Shown here: positions 45,383 to 53,772 of the stretch, piece after piece
Layout of the letters: each line of letters begins with the position of its first letter
How positions within the stretch are numbered: the stretch's first letter is position 1
NCBI RefSeq assembly: GCF_014844035.1
Contig: NZ_CP062159.1
Span: forward strand, 496,001 to 560,000
DNA: 64,000 nucleotides
Direction of reading: 5' to 3'
Source: Flavobacterium sp. MDT1-60
GTDB taxonomy: Bacteria > Bacteroidota > Bacteroidia > Flavobacteriales > Flavobacteriaceae
Position numbers and translations under genes: made by a program
Notes under the pieces: model-generated
Seen by the model: only the letters and a program-made list of their open reading frames with translations
What the model was told of the DNA's origin: nothing
Databases searched by the model: none

Positions 45383-46007
45383 ACTATATATATTTCTTTT
45401 TACCCTAACAATTTCTAATTCGTTCCTTTTCGCACAAGAACAAAAAATGACTGAGGCAGAAATTGCGACTTTCAAACAGGACGTCAATGTGGTAGCTAAA
45501 AAAATCAAAACCTTAAGCACTGATTTCGTTCAATACAAACATTTGGACTTTTTATCTAAAGACATTGAAACTTCGGGAAAAATGATTTTTAAAGAACCTG
45601 CTTTGTTGCAATGGCAATACAAAAAACCATACAATTATAGTATCGTTTTTAAAAACGGAAAAATCCTGATTAATGACGAAGGAAAGAAAAGTGCGGTTGA
45701 TATTGGCAACAGCAAAATCTTTGGGCGCATCAATAAATTAATTGTTGGAAGTGTGAGCGGAAATATGTTTGATGACAAAGAATTTGCGATTTCATATTTC
45801 AAATCGAAAGGTCAAAATCTGGCGAAATTTGTTCCGAAAGATGCTGCACTGAAAAAATACATTAAACAAATTGAACTGACTTTCGACAAAGAAGAAGCAA
45901 CTGTGGTTCAGGTAAAACTCTTGGAATCATCTGAAGATTATACCCGAATTGTACTTAAAAATAAAGTGATCAATGCAAAAATCGACGATTCAGTTTTTAC
46001 TAATTAA
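45372..46007 (+). CDS. LolA-like periplasmic lipoprotein carrier
   Basis: 211 aa. Signal peptide MKTKLYIFLFTLTISNSFLFAQ. LolA-type half-barrel: LSTDFVQYKHLDFL, SGKMIFKEPALLQWQYKKPY, GNMFDDKEF. Probably a dedicated carrier for a hydrophobic molecule (pigment or cluster lipoprotein) across the periplasm; LolA relatives occur in APE clusters. Overlaps the next gene by 35 bp. Confidence 0.85.
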   Translation: MKTKLYIFLFTLTISNSFLFAQEQKMTEAEIATFKQDVNVVAKKIKTLSTDFVQYKHLDFLSKDIETSGKMIFKEPALLQWQYKKPYNYSIVFKNGKILINDEGKKSAVDIGNSKIFGRINKLIVGSVSGNMFDDKEFAISYFKSKGQNLAKFVPKDAALKKYIKQIELTFDKEEATVVQVKLLESSEDYTRIVLKNKVINAKIDDSVFTN

Positions 46008-46608
46008 TTGCTTTTTGGCAATTGTTTTGGTTTCTTGTGACTCAGTCACTAAAAATTATACACCTAAAAAATTAGACAAAACGTCTTATGAAGTTCCTTA
46101 TTTTTCTGAACCAAAAACCGATTATGTTTATAAAACCAACATCACGGTTTATGGTCATGAAATGTCCGGGATTTTCATTGCCAAGAAAATAAATGACACC
46201 ACGCATCGCATCGTTTTCACAACTGAATTTGGTAACAAATTGTTGGATTTTGAGATTTCTGAAACAAGTTTTAAAGTCAATTCTATTGTATCGGAATTAG
46301 ATAAAAGAATCCTGATCAATACGTTGCGAGACGATTTTCGACTGCTTCTTAAAAAAGAATATTTAATTCAGGAGCAATTCGAAAATGAATCAGATAACAT
46401 TTATAAATCAGCAGACGGGAAAAGGGATAACTATCTTTTCGTCTCCAAAAAAGATCAGAAATTAGAAAAAGTAGTTCATTCTTCTAAAACAAAAGAAAAA
46501 ATAACAATTACTTTTACTTTAGAAAATGATATTTTTGCTAAAAAAGTTGTCATTTTACATCAGAATATCAAATTGAGAATTGAGCTAAATTATTTTAAAT
46601 CAGAGTAA
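45973..46608 (+). CDS. lipoprotein of unknown function
   Basis: 211 aa. Lipobox VLVSC gives Cys22. The mature part has repeated beta segments (YKTNITVYGHEMSGIFIAKK, RIVFTTEFGNKLLDFEIS) and may be a beta-rich outer-membrane lipoprotein acting with LolA. The start at 45973 is inside the LolA gene; the signal peptide supports it. Confidence 0.75.
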   Translation: MQKSTIQFLLINCFLAIVLVSCDSVTKNYTPKKLDKTSYEVPYFSEPKTDYVYKTNITVYGHEMSGIFIAKKINDTTHRIVFTTEFGNKLLDFEISETSFKVNSIVSELDKRILINTLRDDFRLLLKKEYLIQEQFENESDNIYKSADGKRDNYLFVSKKDQKLEKVVHSSKTKEKITITFTLENDIFAKKVVILHQNIKLRIELNYFKSE

Positions 46609-46635
46609 AATTCACATTAACCTAAACTAAACCAA

Positions 46636-47229
46636 ATGAAAAAAATAACCTTAATTGCATTCGTTTTATTTATCGGCCTTGCAACTTCACAAGCACAAGT
46701 TAGAGTTAGCCCAGGACTTAGAGGCGGTTTGAATATATCAACATTAACCAATATTGATGATAATAGTTCTAAAACTGATTTCTACATTGGTGGATTGGTA
46801 AATATTAAATTCAATAAATTTTTCTCGGTTCAACCAGAGATAAATTATTCAAGACAAGGTGATGAAGGAAGATATTTTGAAGATGGCCGTTATTATTCTG
46901 AAAAGTACGAATTGAATTATGTAACACTGGGAGCAGTTGCAAAATTTAACTTTGGAGGTGGAGGTTTTCATCTATTGGCAGGCCCTTCTTTAGATTTAAA
47001 AGTTAGTGATAATTATATAAATACAAACCCTGAAGATTTTGATCTTTCATTTGTTGGAGGTGTTGGTTATACTTTGCCAAATGGTTTAACTTTTGAAGCT
47101 CGACTTAAACAAGGATTAATTGATATTTATGGTTACGATGGTGTTGATTATGATGACTATTATTACGATCAGGTTATTTTAAATCAGGTATTGCAGTTTG
47201 GTATCAGCTATACTTTTAAAGTAAAATAA
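46636..47229 (+). CDS. outer-membrane beta-barrel protein, first of tandem pair
   Basis: 197 aa. Signal peptide ending TSQAQ. Alternating barrel strands (VSPGLRGGLNISTLTN, FFSVQPEINYSRQGDEG, GLTFEARLKQGL) and a C-terminal aromatic strand ending FGISYTFKVK. Small PorT/OmpX-like barrel. Paralogue of the next gene. Confidence 0.82.
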   Translation: MKKITLIAFVLFIGLATSQAQVRVSPGLRGGLNISTLTNIDDNSSKTDFYIGGLVNIKFNKFFSVQPEINYSRQGDEGRYFEDGRYYSEKYELNYVTLGAVAKFNFGGGGFHLLAGPSLDLKVSDNYINTNPEDFDLSFVGGVGYTLPNGLTFEARLKQGLIDIYGYDGVDYDDYYYDQVILNQVLQFGISYTFKVK

Positions 47230-47234
47230 CCATT

Positions 47235-47849
47235 TTGAAGTATAGAAATTTATTAATCGCCGCAACAGCTTTTTTTGCATTTCAACAAGCTGGTGCACAA
47301 ACTTCTTTTAAACCAGGTCTAAGAGGAGGTTTTTCATTTTCGACTATTTCAGAAACCCGTTCCAGTTATAAAACTGATTTTTATATTGGTGCCTTTGGAG
47401 AAATAAATATTACAAAAAAATATGCGCTTCAGCCTGAAATAACGTATAGCAGACAGGGATCTGATAATGTTGGATATTATTTTAATGATAATACCCAAAC
47501 CGAAACAGTAAAATTTCGTGATTTGCAAATGGGTTATTTATCCTTTACGCTTCTTAATAAATTGACATTTGGACCCGGAATTCAAATACAATTTGGGCCA
47601 GCAGTAGATGTTCTTGTAAATGATAATTTAGACAAAGTAGAAATGTATAATGATTTAGCATTTATTAGTGGTATTGCCTATCGTTTACCTTCGGGTCTTA
47701 CGTTTGAAGCCAGATTAAAAAAAGGTATACTGGATGTATTTGATAGTTCTTATTATAATGACCGAAATGATTATTATTTATTTGGAAGTTATAACACTAA
47801 CGTCAATTTTCAATTAGGACTTTCTTATGCCTTTGGAGGAAAAAAATAA
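47235..47849 (+). CDS. outer-membrane beta-barrel protein, second of tandem pair
   Basis: 204 aa, TTG start 5 bp after the first copy; no ATG in frame precedes the signal peptide (NLLIAATAFFAFQQAGAQ). Shares with its neighbour FKPGLRGGFSFST, YALQPEITYSRQGSD and GLTFEARLKKGILDVF. A gene duplication. Possible role in holding or exporting pigment at the outer membrane is a guess. Confidence 0.8.
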   Translation: MKYRNLLIAATAFFAFQQAGAQTSFKPGLRGGFSFSTISETRSSYKTDFYIGAFGEINITKKYALQPEITYSRQGSDNVGYYFNDNTQTETVKFRDLQMGYLSFTLLNKLTFGPGIQIQFGPAVDVLVNDNLDKVEMYNDLAFISGIAYRLPSGLTFEARLKKGILDVFDSSYYNDRNDYYLFGSYNTNVNFQLGLSYAFGGKK

Positions 47850-47853
47850 CAAA

Positions 47854-48231
47854 ATGGTTTTAAAAGATTTTTACAAAGTTCTTTCGGAAGAAAAAACAAC
47901 CGATTCTAAATATAGTATTACGATTTTGGTCAATGAAAAACATGACGTTTTCAAAGGTCATTTTCCAGGAAACCCTATTATGCCGGGCGTTTGCATGATT
48001 CAGATTATTAAAGAACTTACGGAGAAAATAACGAAGGAAACTTTAATGATTCAGACGCTTGCCAACGTAAAATTTATGGCGCTTATTAATCCGGAAAATA
48101 ATCCGGAATTGCGTTTAGAACTTGACATTACAACGACTGAAGATAATTTGGTGAAGGTAAAAAACACCACTTATTTTAACGAGACGGTTGCTTTGAAACT
48201 GAGCAATGTCTATAAAAAACTGGAGCTATGA
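47854..48231 (+). CDS. 3-hydroxyacyl-ACP dehydratase (FabZ/ApeI-like)
   Basis: 125 aa from ATG 47854; a longer frame runs back into the barrel gene. Catalytic His36 in KGHFPGNPIMPGVCMIQ, the canonical FabZ/ApeI motif that the two other hot-dog proteins at 33904 and 34438 lack. Likely the working dehydratase that makes the trans double bonds of the polyene. Overlaps the next gene by 4 bp. Confidence 0.85.
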   Translation: MVLKDFYKVLSEEKTTDSKYSITILVNEKHDVFKGHFPGNPIMPGVCMIQIIKELTEKITKETLMIQTLANVKFMALINPENNPELRLELDITTTEDNLVKVKNTTYFNETVALKLSNVYKKLEL

Positions 48232-48713
48232 AACTGCTATTAACATTACTTTTATGGGTTAATTTTGCTGGTACGCCAGACTTGGCTGCTATCAGAAAAA
48301 TGTATACTGGCGTTACAAAATCAGAAAACAACGCTAAAGAATTTTCAGAAAAGCTGGCTGAAGTTTCTAACACTGATGATAAAATTTTGGTGGCTTACAA
48401 AGCGGCTTCCATTTTATTGGATTCAAAATTTCAGAAAAAATTACAGCAAAAGATTGATCGTTTTAAAGAAGGTGCAAAACTGCTTGAATCAATTATTAAA
48501 AGCGAACCAACTAACATTGAAATCAGATTAATCCGATTGAGTATTCAGGAAAATGTTCCTGGAATTACGGGTTATAAAAAGAATATTAAAGAAGACAAAA
48601 AATATCTTACGGAACATTATGCTGAGCAAAATGGTGCTTTGAAAGATTACTTAAAAGACTTTATTTTACAATCAAAAAGTTTCTCTGAAAAAGAAAAACA
48701 ATTCGTGAAGTAG
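48228..48713 (+). CDS. small exported helical protein of unknown function
   Basis: 161 aa. Short signal peptide MKLLLTLLLWVNFAGTPDLA. Rest is helical and Lys/Glu-rich (SENNAKEFSEKLAEVS, KFQKKLQQKIDRFKEGAKLL). No recognised family. Coupled to the dehydratase by overlap. Confidence 0.72.
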   Translation: MKLLLTLLLWVNFAGTPDLAAIRKMYTGVTKSENNAKEFSEKLAEVSNTDDKILVAYKAASILLDSKFQKKLQQKIDRFKEGAKLLESIIKSEPTNIEIRLIRLSIQENVPGITGYKKNIKEDKKYLTEHYAEQNGALKDYLKDFILQSKSFSEKEKQFVK

Positions 48714-48732
48714 GCAAAAGCAAAACTCCAAA

Positions 48733-49920
48733 ATGAAACCTAATTTGTCACAGCACGATCTTCTAAATTCCACTTCCTTTTGTGTTATTGTCCCGACGTA
48801 CAATAACCACAAAACACTTAAAAAAGTGCTGGATTCTGTTCTGGATTTCACCCCCAATGTCATTATTGTTAACGACGGTTCGACAGATTCGACACCGGAA
48901 ATTTTAAAATCCTATTCGGAGCTGACTCAAATTCATCATCCTAAAAATTTAGGAAAAGGTCGTGCGCTTAGAAATGGATTTCGAAAAGCAATCGAAATGA
49001 AATTTGAATATGCCATTACGATCGATTCTGACGGGCAGCATTTTGCCTCAGACATTCCAAATTTTATTGCCGAAATTCAAAGCGAACCCAATTCTTTACT
49101 GATTGGAAGTCGCAATATGACACAGGAAAATGTGCCAAAGAAAAGCAGTTTCGGAAATAAATTTTCAAACTTTTGGTTCAAGTTTGAAACCGGAATTAAA
49201 TTGGAAGACACACAATCCGGTTTCCGATTGTATCCTTTGAATTTAATTCCGAAGAAATTTTACACCAATAAATTTGAGTTTGAAATTGAAGTTATTGTTC
49301 GTTCAGCATGGAAAGGGATTACAGTAAAAAATATTCCGATTCAGGTTTTGTATGATCCTGCAGAACGTGTTTCTCATTTTCGCCCGTTCCGTGATTTTAC
49401 GCGAATTAGTATTTTAAATACCGTGTTGGTAATGAATGCTCTTTTGTACATCAAACCGAGAGATTTTTTTCGAAGAGCAAAAAAAAAAGGTTTTAAAAAA
49501 TTCTTTCTGGAAGATATTTTAGAAAGTTCCGATACTAATTTTAAAAAATCGGCTGCAATTGCTTTGGGTATTTTTATCGGAATTTCTCCATTTTGGGGTT
49601 TTCAGACTATATTGCTTTTTACTTTTGCTGCTTTATTTAAGCTCAATAAAGTTATCGCTTATTTGTCTTCGAACGTTAGTTTTCCACCGTTTATCCCTTT
49701 TGTCATCTACGGTTCTTTAAAAATGGGGAGCTATTTCGTGTCTAATGATGTTCCGTTAATTTTAGACAGTTCGATTACACTTGACGATATTCAAAAAAAT
49801 GCTACACAATATATCGTCGGAAGTCTTATTTTAGCATCCGTTTCGGCACTGTTTTTTGGTCTGTTGAGTTATTTGCTTTTAACGGCTTTTACTAAAAAAC
49901 ATTCTGAAAAATCTTTGTAG
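48733..49920 (+). CDS. glycosyltransferase family 2 fused to DUF2062 membrane domain
   Basis: 395 aa. GT2 domain ~15-235: VPTYNNHKTLKKVL, NDGSTDST, IDSDGQHF (DxD-type) and DTQSGFRLYPL. Residues ~255-385 form a DUF2062 membrane domain (AIALGIFIGISPFWGFQTILLF). Looks like a dolichol-phosphate-mannose-type transferase. APE clusters often contain a glycosyltransferase, so it may decorate the pigment or its lipid anchor; not proven. Confidence 0.87.
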   Translation: MKPNLSQHDLLNSTSFCVIVPTYNNHKTLKKVLDSVLDFTPNVIIVNDGSTDSTPEILKSYSELTQIHHPKNLGKGRALRNGFRKAIEMKFEYAITIDSDGQHFASDIPNFIAEIQSEPNSLLIGSRNMTQENVPKKSSFGNKFSNFWFKFETGIKLEDTQSGFRLYPLNLIPKKFYTNKFEFEIEVIVRSAWKGITVKNIPIQVLYDPAERVSHFRPFRDFTRISILNTVLVMNALLYIKPRDFFRRAKKKGFKKFFLEDILESSDTNFKKSAAIALGIFIGISPFWGFQTILLFTFAALFKLNKVIAYLSSNVSFPPFIPFVIYGSLKMGSYFVSNDVPLILDSSITLDDIQKNATQYIVGSLILASVSALFFGLLSYLLLTAFTKKHSEKSL

Positions 49921-50076
49921 TTTTGCCACGAATTACACGAATTTTCACGAATTAATTGGAGTGAAAAATTTGTGTTGAATATAAAATAAATCGGTCTCGG
50001 AAATAATTGAATACGGCATAATTTCATCGACAAGTCGATAAAAAATTAGTGGAAATTCGTGTAATTCGTGGCAAAA
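49921..50076. repeat. 156-bp MITE-like element with 28-bp terminal inverted repeats
   Basis: Ends TTTTGCCACGAATTACACGA... (49921-49948) and 50049-50076 match as reverse complements at 27 of 28 bases. The interior holds a small perfect hairpin ATCGAC-AA-GTCGAT (50027-50040). Begins right after the glycosyltransferase stop codon. No target-site duplication was evident. Confidence 0.75.
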
Positions 50077-50090
50077 AGAAAAATAAAAGC

Positions 50091-53000
50091 ATGCATCAAT
50101 ATTTTTACGCCATTCATTTGTTTGTCAACCGAAGAAAATCTTTGTCGGTTGCTTTGGCTGTTTTGATGCTTTTTGTATTTGGCTTTTTTGCTTCTCAAAT
50201 TAAATTTGAAGAAGATATTACGAAATTAATTCCAACAAACGACAAGTCTGACGTTACGGCAAAAGTTCTTAAACAATTAAATTTTGCTGATAAGATAACC
50301 GTCATTTTCAAACTCGAAAAAAACGGCTCTGATAAAGATTTAAAAGAAATGGCAACTGCTTTCTCAGACAGTGTTGCTAAATCCTGCAAACCATACCTTA
50401 CCGGAATTCAAGGGAAAATTGACGAAGAAAATATTCAGGAAACTATTGATTTTGTTTACGGTAATTTGCCGCTTTTTCTGGATAATAAAGATTACGACGC
50501 GATTCAAAATAAACTGCAAAAAGATAGCATTGCAGCAACGGTTCAGGGAAATTACAAATCGATTATTTCGCCATCCGGATTTATTACGAAAGATTTTATT
50601 CTGCAAGATCCATTGGGGATTTCGTTTATCGCTTTAAAAAAATTGCAGCAATTAAATATTGGCGATGATTTTACGCTGGATAATGGTTTTGTCATGACCA
50701 AAGACAAAAAGAAATTATTGCTTTTTATAACTTCAAATCTTCCGTCGAGCGAAACCGAAAAAAATACCATTTTTGCTGCCAAACTAAAATCAATTCAGGA
50801 AAATTTAAATCAGAAATTTAAAAGCAAAACATCGATCAGTTATTTTGGTTCCGCTTTAATTGCCGTGGCTAATGCCAATCAAATCAAGAGCGATATTATT
50901 TTAACGACAACCATCGCGATGATTACACTGATGCTGATTTTGATTTTGTTTTATAAAAAAGTCATGATTCCGCTAATTATTTTTCTGCCAACGGTTTTTG
51001 GCGCTTTGTTTGCTGTTGCCTTTTTATATTTTGTGAAAGAACAAATCTCAGCCATTTCGCTAGGAATTGGTTCAATCTTACTCGGAATTACAATTGATTA
51101 TTCCCTTCATATTCTGACGCATTACAAACATAACAGCGATGTAAAAACGTTGTACAAAGACATTACGATGCCGGTAATTATGAGCAGTTCTACAACGGCA
51201 GTTGCCTTTTTATGCCTGCTTTTTGTAAAATCTGATGCGTTGAATGATCTCGGAATCTTCGCCGCTGTTATCGTTATGGCTTCTGCATTTTTCTCGCTTT
51301 TGATTGTACCACATTTATACAAACCAAAAGAAAACAACTTTGAACACAAGAAAAATGTTATCGATAAATTGGCTCATTTTTCTTTTCACAACAATAAAAT
51401 CTTAATTGGTTTTTGTGTTTTAATTACCATTGTTTGCTTTTTCACTTATAATAATGTCGGTTTCAATAACGATTTATCGCAATTGAATTTTGTTCCGAAG
51501 GAAATTAAAGCGGCCGAAAAGGATCTGGAAGAAAGCACGAGTTTAACTTCTAAAACTATTTATGTTGCTTCGTACGGAAAAAGTATGGAAGAAGTTCTGC
51601 AAAATAACAGCAAGCTTTTTTCCGATTTATCGAAGGAAAAACAAAACAACAAAATCTTAAATTTCAGCTCGGTTGGTGGCATTATGCTTTCGCAGAAGGA
51701 ACAACAGCAAAAAATAGACCAATGGAATTCCTTTTGGGACACCAATAAAAAACAGCTTTTAAAATCTCAATTAATTGCCGAAGGTTCAAAACTTGGTTTT
51801 AAGCCAACCACTTATTCAAATTTTTACGATCATTTGGATTTCAGTTTCAAACCGATTTCTGCTTCAGTATATTTAAAAATTCAGGCGTTGCAACTGAAAG
51901 AATTTGTAACCAATAAAAATGGTTTTTATACTATTTCGACTTTGGTAAAAGTGACGCCGAAACAACGAGATGCTTTTGTAAAATCAGCTTCAGCCAAAAA
52001 TAATCTGATTGCCATTGACCGCCAGCAAATGAATGAAACATTTTTCAGCACTTTGAAAACCGATTTTAATTCGCTTGTCAATTATTCATTTGTTGCTGTA
52101 ATTCTAATTTTGTTTTTCTTTTTCAGAAGAATCGAATTGGTTATCGTGAGCTGTATTCCGATCGCTTTAACCGGAATTGTAACAGCGGGAATTATGGGCA
52201 TTTTTGGTATTCAGATGAATATTTTCAGCATGATTGTCTGCACTTTGATTTTTGGGCACGGTGTCGATTTTAGTATTTTCATGACCAGCGCACTTCAAAA
52301 AGAATATTCAACCGGAAAAAACGAAATTGCCATTTACAGAACATCCATTATTCTGGCGGTTATCACCACTATTTTAGGAATTGGCGCGATGATTTTTGCC
52401 AGACACCCTGCGTTGAGATCTATTTCTTCGGTTTCATTAATTGGAGTTTTCGCCGCATTGATTATCACGTTTATCTTCTACCCGATTCTCTTTAAACTAT
52501 TTATATCGAATCGTTCAAAAAAAGGAAATCCTCCTTTTGTATTGCGCACCTTTGTTCACGGTATTATTTCGTTTACTTATTATGGACTTGGCGGTATTTT
52601 GATGTCACTTTTCAGCATTACCATCATGCCGATTCTTCCTATAAAGGAGAAAACTAAAATGAAAGGTTTTCGATATGTGATTTCAAAATTCATGAAATCA
52701 GTTTTGTATTCGAGCCCTTATCTTCATAAAAAGGTCATTAATAAATTCGATGAAAATTTTGAAAAACCAGCTATTATTATTGCCAATCACTCATCGTTTA
52801 TCGATATTCTGGCCATGGGAATGCTGAGTCCGAAAATTATTTTTTTAGTAAACGACTGGGTTTACAACTCCCCTATTTTTGGCGGAACAGTTAGAAAAGC
52901 TGGTTTTTATCCGGTTTCAGAAGGAATTGAAGATGGCGTTGAACACTTACGTCAAAAAGTAAACGAAGGCTATTCGTTAATGATCTTTCCTGAAGGAACC

Positions 53001-53771
53001 CGTTCTGAAAGTAATCAGATTAAGCGTTTTCATAAAGGTGCTTTTTATCTTGCCGAAGAATTCAATTTAGATATTCTTCCGGTTTTAATTCACGGTGCTT
53101 CAGAAGCAATTCCGAAAAGAGATTTTGTAATTCATGACAGTTCTCTTACTGTTTCTATTTTAGAAAGAATTTCGCCGGATGATCTTTCTTTTGGGGAAAA
53201 TTACGTCGAAAGAACAAAACAATTAAGTTCTTATTTTAAGGCAGAATTTGCTAAAATTCGTCAGCAACTGGAAGGTCCGGAATATTTCAAAAAAATGATT
53301 ATTCATAGTTATGATTATAAAGAAATTGAAATCATCAACAGTGTTAAAAGCAATTTAAAAACACATTTCGAAATCTATTATCGCTTAAACAGGCATCTTT
53401 CGGCGAAAGCCAAAATATTGCATTTGGCGGATGATTATGGGCAACTAGATGTTTTATTGACCTTGCAGGAACCACAACGAAAAATACATTCGCACATAGC
53501 TGACGAAGAAAAATCGTTAGTAGCGAAAACCAATTATTTCCTTAAAAAGAGAAAAATTTCTTATTTAGAAAATCTCGAAAGCATTTCAGAAAATCAATTT
53601 GACGCCGTTTTAATTTCGGACGAAAATTGTACTACTGCTATTGAAAAAATTGTTGCTGTAACTTCCTGCATTATTTTGATTGATAATTCCACTTTAAAAA
53701 CCACTTTGATTAACTTTGGTTTTGAAAATGTTTTAGAAGAAGATTCCATAATCGTATTAAAGAAAAATTAG
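50091..53771 (+). CDS. MMPL/RND exporter fused to PlsC-like acyltransferase and a degenerate C-terminal domain
   Basis: 1226 aa from ATG 50091; the in-frame GTG at 50049 is inside a repeat. Residues ~1-830: MMPL exporter with two sets of about six helices, each after a periplasmic domain (FEEDITKLIPTND is the first porter motif). Residues ~880-1060: PlsC acyltransferase with NHSSFID (NHx4D) and FPEGTRSE. The last ~140 residues (KAKILHLADDYGQLDVLL) look like a methyltransferase fold without a good SAM loop. May acylate and export pigment in one protein. Confidence 0.88.
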   Translation: MHQYFYAIHLFVNRRKSLSVALAVLMLFVFGFFASQIKFEEDITKLIPTNDKSDVTAKVLKQLNFADKITVIFKLEKNGSDKDLKEMATAFSDSVAKSCKPYLTGIQGKIDEENIQETIDFVYGNLPLFLDNKDYDAIQNKLQKDSIAATVQGNYKSIISPSGFITKDFILQDPLGISFIALKKLQQLNIGDDFTLDNGFVMTKDKKKLLLFITSNLPSSETEKNTIFAAKLKSIQENLNQKFKSKTSISYFGSALIAVANANQIKSDIILTTTIAMITLMLILILFYKKVMIPLIIFLPTVFGALFAVAFLYFVKEQISAISLGIGSILLGITIDYSLHILTHYKHNSDVKTLYKDITMPVIMSSSTTAVAFLCLLFVKSDALNDLGIFAAVIVMASAFFSLLIVPHLYKPKENNFEHKKNVIDKLAHFSFHNNKILIGFCVLITIVCFFTYNNVGFNNDLSQLNFVPKEIKAAEKDLEESTSLTSKTIYVASYGKSMEEVLQNNSKLFSDLSKEKQNNKILNFSSVGGIMLSQKEQQQKIDQWNSFWDTNKKQLLKSQLIAEGSKLGFKPTTYSNFYDHLDFSFKPISASVYLKIQALQLKEFVTNKNGFYTISTLVKVTPKQRDAFVKSASAKNNLIAIDRQQMNETFFSTLKTDFNSLVNYSFVAVILILFFFFRRIELVIVSCIPIALTGIVTAGIMGIFGIQMNIFSMIVCTLIFGHGVDFSIFMTSALQKEYSTGKNEIAIYRTSIILAVITTILGIGAMIFARHPALRSISSVSLIGVFAALIITFIFYPILFKLFISNRSKKGNPPFVLRTFVHGIISFTYYGLGGILMSLFSITIMPILPIKEKTKMKGFRYVISKFMKSVLYSSPYLHKKVINKFDENFEKPAIIIANHSSFIDILAMGMLSPKIIFLVNDWVYNSPIFGGTVRKAGFYPVSEGIEDGVEHLRQKVNEGYSLMIFPEGTRSESNQIKRFHKGAFYLAEEFNLDILPVLIHGASEAIPKRDFVIHDSSLTVSILERISPDDLSFGENYVERTKQLSSYFKAEFAKIRQQLEGPEYFKKMIIHSYDYKEIEIINSVKSNLKTHFEIYYRLNRHLSAKAKILHLADDYGQLDVLLTLQEPQRKIHSHIADEEKSLVAKTNYFLKKRKISYLENLESISENQFDAVLISDENCTTAIEKIVAVTSCIILIDNSTLKTTLINFGFENVLEEDSIIVLKKN

Positions 53772-53772
53772 A

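Noticed and set aside
50049..50090. GTG start for the exporter fusion
   Set aside because: The codons lie inside the right arm of a terminal inverted repeat; ATG 50091 leads directly to the first membrane helix.
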